Shown: positions 9,545 to 20,091, counted from the first letter of the stretch. The stretch is 64,000 nt of DNA from Streptomyces bicolor (GCF_000719285.1 NZ_JOFS01000005.1:248001-312000), one strand, 5' to 3'. The notes: a model not told the origin generated them from the sequence alone. Program-made: numbers and translations.

Positions 9545-10189
9545 TCACGGTGGCGGGAACGTGCCGGCCGTGACCGGAGGAAGGCCGAGCACGCCTCGGA
9601 CGGCTCTGTCGGCGAGTTCGACATCGTGCGGAGCGTGTCCGGCGAGCTGGATGCCGACCGCCTCGACGACGCCGAGGTAGGCCGATGCCATGACGGTGGG
9701 CGGTGGCCCCGGCGGGATGGCCCCGCTGCCGCGTCCGGCAGCGATGAGACGGGCGCAGTCGGCTTCGAGCCGGTCGACGATGTCCGTGATCGCCCGACCG
9801 ACCGGGTGGTCCTGGCCGGCGAATTCAACTCTCAGAGTCATCATGACGTCGGCCACGTCGCGGCGGCAGTAGACGGCATGGCCTCGAGCCAGCGCCAGCA
9901 GCGCATCGACGGGGTCGGTCTGCTCCGCTACGAGGTGACCCACCTCGGCGTCCCAGGTCTCCTCGACCCACTTCACCACCGCCAGCGCCAGATCCTCCTT
10001 GTTGGCGAACAGGTGATACAGGGCGCCGCGCGTATAGCCCGCCTCGGCGGCCACCCGCTCCAGCACCAGATTGGCGTACCCGTACCTGGACAGCCCCCGT
10101 GCCGCGGCCTCCAGCAGAGCACTCCTGGTTCGCGCCCGCCGGTCCGCCTGCGCACGGCGAACGCCCTCCTGCTTTCCCGCCATCTTCAC
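9545..10189 (-). CDS. TetR-family transcriptional regulator
   Basis: A 214-residue protein starting at GTG 10189 or ATG 10183. The N-terminal helix-turn-helix reads TRSALLEAAARGLSRYGYANLVLERVAAEAGYTRGALYHLFANKEDL, the TetR signature; the C-terminal ~150 residues form the ligand-binding helical domain. A perfect 20-bp palindrome lies 7 bp upstream of its start and between it and the divergent gene at 10274, so autorepression and control of that gene are likely. The amidinotransferase downstream may be in the same transcript. Confidence 0.92.
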   Translation of the reverse strand: MKMAGKQEGVRRAQADRRARTRSALLEAAARGLSRYGYANLVLERVAAEAGYTRGALYHLFANKEDLALAVVKWVEETWDAEVGHLVAEQTDPVDALLALARGHAVYCRRDVADVMMTLRVEFAGQDHPVGRAITDIVDRLEADCARLIAAGRGSGAIPPGPPPTVMASAYLGVVEAVGIQLAGHAPHDVELADRAVRGVLGLPPVTAGTFPPP

Positions 10190-10196
10190 CGCGACC

Positions 10197-10216
10197 TACA
10201 TACATGCATGTATGTA
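10197..10216. promoter_or_regulatory. Perfect 20-bp palindrome, probable TetR operator
   Basis: TACATACATGCATGTATGTA is its own reverse complement. It sits in the 84-bp gap between the TetR gene (minus) and the hypothetical gene at 10274 (plus). Two ACATACA-type half-sites are common in TetR operators, and the position fits repression of both genes. Confidence 0.85.
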
Positions 10217-10273
10217 AGTTACCATCGACCCGGTTCCGCCACGCAGACCGACCGCACAGGGAGGGCATGACGT

Positions 10274-10801
10274 ATGGACGCCGAACCAGGAACAGGCCGC
10301 GACGCACACCTCGGTGACTCGCAGGACGAGGCGGCGACTGCGGTTCCGGCAATCCGCCGACAGCAGCCGGTTCCCGAGCGGATCCGCGCGCTGAGCACCA
10401 TCACCGATCCCGGCTACGTCGACCTCTTCACCATGACCGGCGGCATCCCGGACAGGTCACCGGAGCAGTGGGCGAGGGCCTTGTTCGAAGACGCGGCGGG
10501 CCGCGCCGGGCAGTTCGTCTGGCGGGTTCTCCTGGGCCTACGGCTCACGGCATCGCGGGACCGGGTGGCCGGATGGCAGATCGCCGGCCGCGGCGCCGAC
10601 TGGATCCGGCTCGAGGCCCGCTCCTGGTTCCTGACCGGCCACCTCGTCGTCCAGGCCGATGACGAACACGTCTCGCTCGCCACATTCATCCGCTACGACC
10701 GCCCGGTTGCACCACGCATCTGGCTACCGCTGGCCAAGAAGCACCGCCAACTGGCGCCCGGCCTGCTGCGCGACGCACACAGGGCCGGGAGCCGAGCCTG
10801 A
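10274..10801 (+). CDS. Conserved hypothetical protein, possibly TetR-controlled
   Basis: A 175-residue protein. ATG 10274 follows AGGGAGGGC with 8-base spacing. After a 35-residue polar N-terminus the sequence runs ALSTITDPGYVDLFTM, then a mixed strand/helix body with GWQIAGRGADWIRLEARSWF and ends in a basic helix. The pattern suggests a small alpha/beta ligand-binding fold (START/DUF2867-like), but I cannot assign a family firmly. It is divergent from the TetR regulator and separated from it by the palindromic operator, so it is the most likely regulated target. Confidence 0.75.
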   Translation: MDAEPGTGRDAHLGDSQDEAATAVPAIRRQQPVPERIRALSTITDPGYVDLFTMTGGIPDRSPEQWARALFEDAAGRAGQFVWRVLLGLRLTASRDRVAGWQIAGRGADWIRLEARSWFLTGHLVVQADDEHVSLATFIRYDRPVAPRIWLPLAKKHRQLAPGLLRDAHRAGSRA

Positions 10802-10854
10802 GCCGATGGTCGTGACGAGCCGGGCAGAACCCTGCGCGGCGCCCGGCCCGGGGT

Positions 10855-11613
10855 TCACGGGCAGCAGCCTGATCCTCCGGTAGGGGGTTGTGCGTTGTGG
10901 AGGTCGTCGTCGTGGCCGGCGGCGATCCGTGCCCATTGCGCCGTCGGCCGTCCGTTCTCGCGGAACTGCCGGCCGCTCGCCTCGTACGGCTGCGGCCGGC
11001 CGGGCGGGGAGTCCTCCCAGGTCTCCTGCCGTCCGTGGACCGTCATGTCGAGGATGCCATAGGAAGGCGCCATGGGTTCGACGCCGCGGCCGGTGGTCCA
11101 GTAGGTCTCGAAGACACGGTTCCCGTCACGGAGGTAGCACGCCTTCATTCCGAAGTGGCGGCCGGCGACGAGCCGTTCGTGGGATTCCGCGGGTACGGAG
11201 TACCAGGGCATCTCCCAGCCCATGAAGCGGCGGTAGCGGTCGGACTCCTCGTAGGGGCCCTGGCAGAAGACGGCGAAGGTGACGTCACGCTGGTGCAGAT
11301 AGGACAGTTCGCGGACCTGGCCGGTGAAAAAGGTGCAGCCCTCGCACTGGTCGGCGGCGGAACGGCTGGCGTGCCACATGTGATACGACACGAACAGCTG
11401 GGTGCGGCCCTCGAAGACGTCGATCAGGGGAACGGGTCCGTCGCCTCCGACGAGCGGGGCCGACGGGTCCACCTCGGTCATCGGCAGCCGTCGCCGGGCG
11501 GCGGCGATCGCGTCGCGCTCCCGGGTGTGCGCCTTCTCCCGGACGCGCAGGGTGTCGATGGCGGCCAGCCACTCCCGGCGGGGGACGACCGGCGGCTTGT
11601 TCACATCAGTCAT
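10855..11613 (-). CDS. DUF899 thioredoxin-fold protein (paralogue 1)
   Basis: A 252-residue DUF899 protein. It has the family hallmarks REWLAAIDTLRVREKAHTRERDAIAAARRRLPM near the N-terminus, a thioredoxin-like core with YHMW...QCEGCTFF (CxxC), WYSVP, and LDMT.HGR.E.WEDSPPG near the end. The family is predicted to be thioredoxin-like; its substrate is not established. A close paralogue lies at 15264-16046 on the same strand, suggesting duplication. It is divergent from the FAD monooxygenase at 11769, leaving a 155-bp shared control region. Confidence 0.85.
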   Translation of the reverse strand: MTDVNKPPVVPRREWLAAIDTLRVREKAHTRERDAIAAARRRLPMTEVDPSAPLVGGDGPVPLIDVFEGRTQLFVSYHMWHASRSAADQCEGCTFFTGQVRELSYLHQRDVTFAVFCQGPYEESDRYRRFMGWEMPWYSVPAESHERLVAGRHFGMKACYLRDGNRVFETYWTTGRGVEPMAPSYGILDMTVHGRQETWEDSPPGRPQPYEASGRQFRENGRPTAQWARIAAGHDDDLHNAQPPTGGSGCCP

Positions 11614-11768
11614 GCCCGTACTGACTCGACAGCCCGCAAGAACTCATCGGTTGAGCCCGCACGCCCTCTGATCTCACGAGGCGCAAAAGGGTCGGAACGC
11701 GATCAAGGCGTCCTGCGGAGCACGATACTGGTGCCTTCTCGGGACGCTGCGATCAGGGGAGCGAATCA

Positions 11769-13193
<1,425 letters not shown>

Positions 13194-13211
13194 GCGAGGC
13201 CGACGGTCATG

Positions 13212-15092
13212 TCAGCCGCCCGCGGTCACCTGGTCCATCGGCAGCCACAGTGTGGTGTTCGTCGACGGGCCGATGTTCGACTGGCGTACGCGGGTGAGCT
13301 CGGTGTCGGTCAAGGCCCGGTTCCAGACGCGGACCTCGTCGATGGCGCCGGTGAAGAAGGCCCGGCTGTCCATGCGCTGGCCGATGTGCACGCCGAACGG
13401 CGAGTTGCGGCTGACTGATCCGGACACGTCAGCCGTGCTGATCTGGCTGCCGTCGATGAACAGGGTGAGCCGCCCGCCGCCGCGGCGCAGGGCGAGGTGG
13501 TGCCACCGGCCGTCGTTGTGCGCGCCGGTGGTGCTGACGGACGCCGACCGCACGGTCGTCGCGCCGCTGCGCACCGTCATCAGAGCGCGCACCCGGTTGC
13601 TCGCCGGTTCGCCCCGCAGCCAGAACTGGGGTTGGCTGCCGCCGATGCCGCCCATCCAGAGCATTGGCTGCTCTCCCGTTCGACTGGTGTAGCGGAACCA
13701 CAGGGACGCGGTGAAGTTCAGGTTGCCGAGCTGGAGTTGGGACCGGATCGGCAGACGCACCGCGTCGTCGGCGCCGTCGAAGGCCAGGGCGCCACCGAAC
13801 ACGCCGGCTGTGGGCGAGGCCCCGCCGAGTACGCTCGCCGGCTGGGCGGACGGGCCCCGATCGGCGGTGGTCGGGTCCGGGCCGCGGCGCGGTTTGAGCC
13901 ATTCCTCGTTGAAACGGGCGAAGCGGATCTCGTCTCGGGCGTCGACGGTTCCGCCCTCGTACATCAGTCCCACCACGCCGCCGCCGGTGTCCACCATGTC
14001 GGAGTAGCCCGACCAGTCCTGGGTCACGACGGTGCCCCGGTCCACGCTCTCCCAGGTGGCGCCGCCGTCGTAGGAGGAGCGGATCATCATGGTCCGGCGG
14101 CGGTCCGGATCGCCGGGGCAGGACAGCAGGAGGCGGCCGCCCAGTTGCAGTGTCGATCCCTGGACCTGCGGCGTGTAGAGGTCGGGGACGGATCGGAACC
14201 GGGCGGCGAAGCTGTCGCCGCCGTCCAGGCTGAAGGTCTGGGTGCGGTGACCCAGATCGGTGCCGTCCTGTTCGCGCCCGCTGACCAGGACGGCACCGTC
14301 GGTGCGTTCGGTGAGGGTGAGTTCGGACGGCTTCTGGCGGAAGGTGCCGTCGGTTGCGATGGGCCAGGAGTCGGTGGCGCCCCTTCGCCAGGTGTTGCCG
14401 CCGTCGTCGCTGACGATGAGGGCCGCGTGATTGGTGGTGACCCGGCTGCCGTTCCAGGTCTCGGCGTTGACGCCGAAGACCAGCCGACCGGGGCGGCTGC
14501 CACGGGTGAGCTGGATCCCGTGGACGGGACCGGTCGCGTACCAGGAGTTCCAGCTCGCGGGCATGATCTGAGCGCTCAGGTCGCGCGGCGGGGACCATGT
14601 GCGGCCGTCGTCGTCGCTGTACTGCAGATGAGGGCTGCGGTCGCAGGGGACGTCACAACTCGAGCCGTCCGCACTCGCCGGGTTGTGTGTCTGCGGGAGC
14701 AGGATGCGGCCGGTTGTCCGGTCCACGACCGGGGCCGGGTTGCCGTGGGTGTCGCCGGTGCCGTCGCTGACGACCTGAAGCGGACCCCACGTGCGGCCGC
14801 CGTCGGTAGAGCGTTTCAGCACGATGTCGATGTCCCCCGCGTCCCCGCAGGTGCTTCGACGGCCCTCGGCGAACGCGAGGAGCGTGCTCTGGGTGGTCCG
14901 CACGACCGCCGGGATCCGGAAGCAGGCGTAGCCTCCCGGATCCTGGGACGCCTTGAAGATGATCTGCTGTTCGAACAGCGGCACGGCCCTGGCGGGTTGG
15001 GCGTGGGCGGGAGCCGCGAGGGCCGCCGCGGTGGCCGTGACGACGCCTGTGGCGAGTCCGGCTCTCAGACGTGCGCGAAGCCTCGACGGCAT
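13212..15092 (-). CDS. Secreted exo-alpha-sialidase with C-terminal LamG domain
   Basis: A 626-residue secreted enzyme cleaving terminal sialic acids. ATG 15092 follows GAAGGG and starts a typical signal peptide (MPSRLRARLRAGLATGVVTA, cleavage near AHA-QP). The catalytic six-bladed propeller carries the FRIP motif (CFRIPAVV) and at least five Asp-boxes (STDGGRTW, SDDDGRTW, SDDGGNTW, SLDGGDSF, SYDGGATW). A linker follows and then a concanavalin-like LamG domain (AFDGADDAVRLPI... to the end) that may bind glycan. No sialic-acid catabolic genes are next to it, so it may act for scavenging or host interaction. The preceding 170 bp are AT-rich. Confidence 0.92.
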   Translation of the reverse strand: MPSRLRARLRAGLATGVVTATAAALAAPAHAQPARAVPLFEQQIIFKASQDPGGYACFRIPAVVRTTQSTLLAFAEGRRSTCGDAGDIDIVLKRSTDGGRTWGPLQVVSDGTGDTHGNPAPVVDRTTGRILLPQTHNPASADGSSCDVPCDRSPHLQYSDDDGRTWSPPRDLSAQIMPASWNSWYATGPVHGIQLTRGSRPGRLVFGVNAETWNGSRVTTNHAALIVSDDGGNTWRRGATDSWPIATDGTFRQKPSELTLTERTDGAVLVSGREQDGTDLGHRTQTFSLDGGDSFAARFRSVPDLYTPQVQGSTLQLGGRLLLSCPGDPDRRRTMMIRSSYDGGATWESVDRGTVVTQDWSGYSDMVDTGGGVVGLMYEGGTVDARDEIRFARFNEEWLKPRRGPDPTTADRGPSAQPASVLGGASPTAGVFGGALAFDGADDAVRLPIRSQLQLGNLNFTASLWFRYTSRTGEQPMLWMGGIGGSQPQFWLRGEPASNRVRALMTVRSGATTVRSASVSTTGAHNDGRWHHLALRRGGGRLTLFIDGSQISTADVSGSVSRNSPFGVHIGQRMDSRAFFTGAIDEVRVWNRALTDTELTRVRQSNIGPSTNTTLWLPMDQVTAGG

Positions 15093-15263
15093 GGAAAGCC
15101 CTTCACATTGCCCTTTATCTGAACATCGCGCGTCCAATTTATGCATTATTGGTAGTATTTGATGGCAGTGACACGCCACAGGAAGTGCGTGACGCGCTTG
15201 TCGAGCAGCGCAGAAACCGCCGGAGCGTGCGGTCACTCACTCCCTGTGGGGCCTGATGTTGCG
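15093..15263. promoter_or_regulatory. AT-rich sialidase promoter region
   Basis: The stretch around 15110-15165 is conspicuously AT-rich for this chromosome. It contains CCAAT and ATTGG half-sites around an ATGCAT core (15134-15152), an imperfect inverted repeat. The stretch probably holds the promoter and perhaps an operator for the sialidase. No start point can be assigned. Confidence 0.45.
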
Positions 15264-16046
15264 TCAGTGGTGGTGGCCCTGCCGGCCGAGAGTTTCCACG
15301 GGGGTCGCGCCGGGGCGGGTCCACTGCGGCACGGGACGGCTGGTCGGGCCCCAGGTGGCGTTCCCGTCGGCGTCCGAGCGCCAGGACCAGCACGGGCTGC
15401 CGCCCTCCGGCCAGCCCTCGGGGTTGTCCTCCCATGCCTCGCCGCGGCCGTAGGGCGTCATGTCGAGCAGGCCCATGGACCCATTGACCCGCTCGTTGCC
15501 ACGGCCCGTCGTGGAGTAGGTGAGGAACACGCGGTCGCCGTCGCGCAGGAAGCAGGTGAGGTAACCCATCTCCCCGCCGACCGGCGCGTCCACGCCGCGC
15601 ACCGAGTACCAGGGCTGGGTGTAGCCCATGAACTCGACGTAGGAGGCCACCTCCTCCCAACGGCCGGTGGTCAGGATGGCGAAGGAGACGTCGCGGGCGT
15701 TGAGGTAGACGGCGTCCTTCACGTGCCAGGCCGTGGTGGTGCAGCCCTCGCACTGCCCCTGGTACGGCGCGCCGTCGTACCACATGTGCTGGTAGACCAC
15801 GAGCTCGTCACGGCCCTGGAACAGGTCCAGGAACGGTACCGGGCCGTCTGGTCCGACGACCTCGACCGTCCCGTCGAACTCCACCATCGGCAGCCGGCGG
15901 CGGGCCGCGGCGAGGGCGTCTCCCTCGCGGGTGTGGGCCTTCTCGCGGACCAGGAGCTCGTCGCGGGCGCGCTGCCAGGTGGCCAGGTCGACGACGGGCG
16001 GGCGGCCGTGCGGCGCGGTGGTGGGGTCGTTCGGTGGGGTCGTCAT
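15264..16046 (-). CDS. DUF899 thioredoxin-fold protein (paralogue 2)
   Basis: A 260-residue DUF899 protein. ATG 16046 is preceded by GGAGGACACC, which excludes the longer frame to 16136. It shares with the protein at 10855-11613 the blocks LLVREKAHTREGDALAAARRRLPM, QHMWYDG...QCEGCTTT (CxxC), QPWYSVRG and LDMTPYGRGEAWEDNPEG. A His-rich tail (GHHH) ends the protein. It lies immediately upstream of the sialidase gene on the same strand, 171 bp away. Function is unknown beyond the thioredoxin-like fold. Confidence 0.87.
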   Translation of the reverse strand: MTTPPNDPTTAPHGRPPVVDLATWQRARDELLVREKAHTREGDALAAARRRLPMVEFDGTVEVVGPDGPVPFLDLFQGRDELVVYQHMWYDGAPYQGQCEGCTTTAWHVKDAVYLNARDVSFAILTTGRWEEVASYVEFMGYTQPWYSVRGVDAPVGGEMGYLTCFLRDGDRVFLTYSTTGRGNERVNGSMGLLDMTPYGRGEAWEDNPEGWPEGGSPCWSWRSDADGNATWGPTSRPVPQWTRPGATPVETLGRQGHHH

Positions 16047-16233
16047 GGTGTCCTCCGTTGTGTCTGGTGCCGGGCAGCGTCGTACGACGTCCTGTGACGG
16101 CCACCAGAACAGACCCGTGAACCGGCCGGAACTCATCGCGGCGGGGCTCGGGCAAAGGACAGCTCAGGGGTCATCCGGATGGGCGGAAGTCTTGTTCGGC
16201 GTCTGGGCGGCGCTCAGGGGGAGTGGACGCTGG

Positions 16234-17313
16234 TCACCGATGCGACGGCGGCGGTGCCGTGCTGTCGCGCAGTACAAGCCGCGTCGGGACGAGGGTGGTG
16301 CCCTGTCCCGTCGGCGCATCATGTTCGGGACGGCGGATCTTGCTGAGGACCCCTTCGACGCAGAGCCGTCCCACTTCGGCGAAGTCCTGGTGGATGGTGG
16401 TGAGGGGCGGCAGGAAGGACGCGGCCTCGGCGATGTCGTCGAAGCCGACCACGCTCACGTCGTCGGGCACTTTCCGGCCACGCTCGTGCAGAGCGCGCAG
16501 CAGACCGAGCGCCATCTGGTCGTTGGCGGCGAACACGGCCGTACAGTCCTGCTCGTCGGCGAGCCGGAGACCGGCCCGGTAACCGGATTCGGCCGACCAG
16601 TCGCCGCGCACCAGTGGCGGTGGGTTGCGGCCCGCCTCGGTGAGGGTGGTGCGCCAGGCGTGGGCACGGCGCTGGGCGGCGAACGAGTCCTCGGGGCCGG
16701 CCAGGTGCCACACCGTGTCGTGCCCGAGGGCCAGCAGATGCCGTACGGCGTCACGGGCGCCGCCCACCTGGTCGGTGTCGACGACGGTGTAGCGGTCGCC
16801 GGCGTCCGAGTCGGCCACCACGACCTGGACGCCGGGCGGCAGCGAGACGGTCGCCGCGTCGAGCAGATGAATCTCCATGATGACGATGACCGCGTCCACG
16901 GCGAGTTCGCCCAGGCGGGAGAAGGCCCCGTTCACCTCGTCCTGGGTGGGCACGGCGACGGGAAGGAGCGTGACGGCGTAGCCCTGCTGGGCGGCGGAGG
17001 TGGCGATCGCCTCCAGGGTGCGGATGTTCCCCATGGTGGAGAGGGAGAAGGTGATCACGCCGAGGGTGCGGAACTCGCCGCGTTTGAGGGCCCGCGCGGC
17101 GCTGTTGGGCCGGTAGCCCAGCTCCCGCATCGCGGCCATGACCTGCTGCCGGGTCTCCTCGGTCACGCCCGGGAAGCCGTTGGAGACACGGGAGACCGTC
17201 TGCGAGGAGACGCCGGCGAGGCGGGCGACGTCAGCCATGGAGGCGCCCTGGCGGGGGCGGGCGGCGCGTTTTCTGGTGCCCACCGGTGTGCTGTCACCGT
17301 CCGCTGTGCCCAC
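16234..17313 (-). CDS. LacI-family repressor, probable regulator of the galactanase gene
   Basis: A 359-residue regulator. GTG 17313 has GAGGGAACAAG just upstream; the same frame stays open far into the antisense of the GH30 gene but has no start there. The N-terminal HTH reads MADVARLAGVSSQTVSRVSNGFPGV (residues ~16-40) with the LacI hinge NSAARALKRG; the rest is a periplasmic-binding-protein-like sugar domain ending in a long effector-binding core (FAANDQMALGLLRALHERG, VSVVGFDD). It is divergent from the secreted endo-beta-1,6-galactanase, with a 16-bp palindrome between them, so it probably represses that gene and is released by a galacto-oligosaccharide. The effector is inferred. Confidence 0.92.
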   Translation of the reverse strand: MGTADGDSTPVGTRKRAARPRQGASMADVARLAGVSSQTVSRVSNGFPGVTEETRQQVMAAMRELGYRPNSAARALKRGEFRTLGVITFSLSTMGNIRTLEAIATSAAQQGYAVTLLPVAVPTQDEVNGAFSRLGELAVDAVIVIMEIHLLDAATVSLPPGVQVVVADSDAGDRYTVVDTDQVGGARDAVRHLLALGHDTVWHLAGPEDSFAAQRRAHAWRTTLTEAGRNPPPLVRGDWSAESGYRAGLRLADEQDCTAVFAANDQMALGLLRALHERGRKVPDDVSVVGFDDIAEAASFLPPLTTIHQDFAEVGRLCVEGVLSKIRRPEHDAPTGQGTTLVPTRLVLRDSTAPPPSHR

Positions 17314-17406
17314 CTTGTTCCCTCGCTCTCCGGACCTGCGCAACTTTCGGCTCGGAACGACTCCTTGACCACCGAGATTCGGACAGTGTAGACATCCCGC
17401 CAGGGC

Positions 17407-17422
17407 ATGTTTACGTAAACAT
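17407..17422. promoter_or_regulatory. 16-bp palindrome, probable LacI-family operator
   Basis: ATGTTTACGTAAACAT is a perfect palindrome with the central CG typical of LacI-family operators. It lies 93 bp upstream of the LacI start and 80 bp upstream of the galactanase start, in the shared divergent region. Confidence 0.85.
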
Positions 17423-17502
17423 TGCGAGCAAAAACCATACGAGAACGCACCGAATCGCACCGAACCGCGCCCCTGCGGTCCCGAAGAGCTGGAGTACTCG
17501 AG

Positions 17503-19587
17503 ATGGCACACCGCACCCGTAAGAGAAGGCTCCTCGGGGCCATCGGCGTCACCGCCCTGGCGACCGGAACCGTCCTGGCCACCACCACGCTGCCCCTCGC
17601 GCACGCCGACACGACCGCGGCCGCCGCCGCGGTCACCGTCCGGCCCGACCCCTCCTACCAGCAGGAGCGGTTCGAGGGCTGGGGCACCAGCCTGGTCTGG
17701 TTCGCCAACGCCACCGGCGACTACCCGCCCGCGATACGCGAGAAGCTGGCGCGGCTCCTCTTCGGGGACGACGGCCTCGCCCTGAACATCGCCCGCTACA
17801 ACATCGGCGGCGGCAACGCCCCGGACGTCAAGGACTACCTGCGGGCCGGCGGCGCGGTCGAGGGCTGGTGGAAGGCCCCGGCGGGCACCACCCGCGAGGA
17901 CGTCGACTGGTGGGACGCCGAGGACCCGGCCGACTGGAACAACAAGGCCGACAAGACGCAGCGCTGGTGGGTGGACCGCATCAAGAAGGACATCACCCAC
18001 TGGGAGACGTTCAGCAACTCGCCGCCGTGGTTCATGACCGAGAGCGGCTACGTCTCCGGCAACTTCGACGCGGGCAAGGACCAGCTCAAGACGGAGTCCG
18101 TCGACGACTTCGCCAAGTACCTGGTGGGTGCGACCGAGCGGCTGGAGAAGGCGCACGGCATCAAGGTCGACACCCTGGACCCGTTCAACGAGCCGAACAC
18201 CGACTACTGGGGCACCAGGCTCGGCCCGGACGGTGAGCCCGTCGGCGGCCGGCAGGAAGGCGCCCACATGGGCCCCGAACTCCAGCAGAAGGTGCTCCGC
18301 GCGCTGGCCCCCACGCTGGAGAAGTCCCGGACGAACGCGGAGATCTCCGCGATGGACGAGACCAACCCGGGCACCTTCGCGACCAACTGGAACTCCTACC
18401 CGCAGGAGGTCCGCGACCTCGTCGGTCAGATGAACGTCCACACCTACGGCACCGGCCAGCGCACCACCGTGCGCGACCTGGCCAAGGCCGCGGACAAGCC
18501 GCTGTGGATGAGCGAGGTCGAGGGCGACTGGGGCGACGGCCAGAGCTTCACCGACATGCGGCCGGGCCTCGGCCTCGCCCAGCGCATCGTCGACGACCTG
18601 CGTGAACTGGAGCCCCGCGCCTGGGTGTTCTGGCAGCCCGTCGAGGACTACGACAACATGAAGCCCGGCGGCGAGTCCGCGAAGGGCGGCAACTGGGGCG
18701 AGATCCAGCTCTCCTTCAGCTGCACCTCGAAGGACACCCTCGAGACCTGCCCGATCTACACCAACACCAAGTTCGACACCGCCCGCAACTTCACCCACTA
18801 CATCAAGCCCGGCGACCGGCTGATCAAGACGAACAACACCTCCAGCACGGCCGCGCTCTCCCGCAAGGGCGACGCCGCGACCGTCGTGCACGTCAACAGC
18901 ACCACCGAGGCCCGCGAGGTCACGCTCGACCTCTCGAAGTTCGGGCGGGTCTCGTCCCGCGCCACCGTCACCCCGGTGGTGACCAGCGCCGACGGCAAGC
19001 TGGAGCGGCAGCGGCCGGTCCGGGTCAACGGCAAGCAGGCCACGATCACCGTGCCCGCCCAGTCCGTGACGTCCTTCCTCGTCAAGGGCGTGTCCGGCGT
19101 CGCCAGGGACGCGGCCGAGCTCCAGAAGGGCCACACCTACCGGTTGACCGGCGTCCAGAGCGGCAAGGACCTCACGATCGCCGACGACGGCACCGGCCTC
19201 GTCATCCGGAGCGCCGACGCCGCCGACCCGAGCGGTCAGCAGTGGCGGCTGGAGCAGATCCGCGGCACCGACAACCGGAAGCGGTACGTCTTCGCCGAGG
19301 TGACGGAGGGCAAGCGTCTGGCCGTCCGTGACGGCGCCCTGGTGGCCGAGCCCGACGAGGGTGTCCGCGACGACGCCGCCCAGTGGATCATGTCGACGAC
19401 CGGCGACGGCACCTGGACTCTCGTCAACGCCGCCACCGGCCAGCTCCCGGACGTCGCCGGCCAGTCCACGAGTGAGGGCGCCCGCGTCGGCCTCTGGCAG
19501 CCCAACTCCGGTGCCAACCAACGCTGGAAGGTGACCGACGTGACGCCCGACGTCGCCTCGGACGACGACGCCTCACAGGCCGGGTAA
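17503..19587 (+). CDS. Secreted GH30 endo-beta-1,6-galactanase with ricin-type domain
   Basis: A 694-residue secreted glycosidase. The ATG at 17503 follows GGAG; the signal peptide is MAHRTRKRRLLGAIGVTALA with cleavage near AHA-DT. The catalytic TIM barrel (about 45-470) begins with FEGWGTSLVWFA, has the acid/base Glu in DPFNEPN (E230) and the nucleophile Glu in LWMSEVEGDW (E338), as in GH30 beta-1,6-galactanases that attack arabinogalactan side chains. A beta-sandwich follows (about 470-545, ending in AQSVTSFLVKG), then a ricin-type lectin domain (about 550-685) with QQWRLE and NQRWKV repeats. It acts outside the cell on plant polysaccharide and is probably controlled by the adjacent LacI protein. 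Confidence 0.93.
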   Translation: MAHRTRKRRLLGAIGVTALATGTVLATTTLPLAHADTTAAAAAVTVRPDPSYQQERFEGWGTSLVWFANATGDYPPAIREKLARLLFGDDGLALNIARYNIGGGNAPDVKDYLRAGGAVEGWWKAPAGTTREDVDWWDAEDPADWNNKADKTQRWWVDRIKKDITHWETFSNSPPWFMTESGYVSGNFDAGKDQLKTESVDDFAKYLVGATERLEKAHGIKVDTLDPFNEPNTDYWGTRLGPDGEPVGGRQEGAHMGPELQQKVLRALAPTLEKSRTNAEISAMDETNPGTFATNWNSYPQEVRDLVGQMNVHTYGTGQRTTVRDLAKAADKPLWMSEVEGDWGDGQSFTDMRPGLGLAQRIVDDLRELEPRAWVFWQPVEDYDNMKPGGESAKGGNWGEIQLSFSCTSKDTLETCPIYTNTKFDTARNFTHYIKPGDRLIKTNNTSSTAALSRKGDAATVVHVNSTTEAREVTLDLSKFGRVSSRATVTPVVTSADGKLERQRPVRVNGKQATITVPAQSVTSFLVKGVSGVARDAAELQKGHTYRLTGVQSGKDLTIADDGTGLVIRSADAADPSGQQWRLEQIRGTDNRKRYVFAEVTEGKRLAVRDGALVAEPDEGVRDDAAQWIMSTTGDGTWTLVNAATGQLPDVAGQSTSEGARVGLWQPNSGANQRWKVTDVTPDVASDDDASQAG

Positions 19588-19636
19588 CGCCTCAGCCCGG
19601 CAGCGATTCGTCACGAGTCCTCGCCTACGACGTCAT

Positions 19637-19669
19637 CGGCCCGGCCGCAGCTTCTGCGCGGCCGGGCCG
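19637..19669. terminator. Strong hairpin after the galactanase gene
   Basis: CGGCCCGGCCGC (19637-19648) pairs perfectly with GCGGCCGGGCCG (19658-19669) around a 9-base loop, followed by TTG. It lies between the convergent galactanase gene and the small gene at 19694 and probably ends transcription from both sides. Confidence 0.8.
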
Positions 19670-19693
19670 TTGACGTCGCGTCGCGGGCAGGGC

Positions 19694-19909
19694 TCAGGGC
19701 TCCCAGCTGTCCGGTCCACCGCCCCGCCACTCGATCAGCGCGGACTGCCGTACCCAGTCGTCCTCAACATCTTCCAGGCCCGCGAGACGCAGGAACTCGA
19801 CGATGTCGAGCAGCCCGTACGCCATCCCCACGAACTGATCGTTCACGCGGACGCGTCGGCCGCCGTCGGCGGCGGGCGGGTAGACGGTGATGGGCTGTAC
19901 GCCGGTCAT
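19694..19909 (-). CDS. Small conserved hypothetical protein
   Basis: A 71-residue protein starting at ATG 19909: MTGVQPITVYPPAADGGRRV..., then a helix-rich half (GLLDIVEFLRLAGLEDV) and a C-terminal DWVRQSALIEWRGG. It shows no membrane segment or Cys cluster. The composition and codon use look like a real Streptomyces gene; short proteins of this pattern are common in the genus without assigned function. No operon partner is visible. Confidence 0.65.
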   Translation of the reverse strand: MTGVQPITVYPPAADGGRRVRVNDQFVGMAYGLLDIVEFLRLAGLEDVEDDWVRQSALIEWRGGGPDSWEP

Positions 19910-20091
19910 GGAACCAGGGTGCGGCCTGCGCCGGATGTGCGCATGCGGGGCTCACGTGGCGCCGAAGGCCGGTCGTCGGTTGTCGCGGTAACGGAGATTG
20001 AGCATCCCATTGCCGAGCTCCAGGATCCGGAACAGTCCGGCACGATGCCCACAGCAGTGACGCGCTGAACCCGCGACAGGAGCAACCGCCC

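Noticed and set aside
13497..15122. A plus-strand open frame of 541 codons over the sialidase
   Set aside because: Antisense to a gene with clear Asp-boxes, FRIP and signal peptide.
16234..19521. A minus-strand open frame of 1095 codons covering the LacI gene and the antisense of GH30
   Set aside because: Only the last 360 codons (GTG 17313) are real LacI; the rest is an antisense frame in G/C-rich DNA without a start signal or family pattern.
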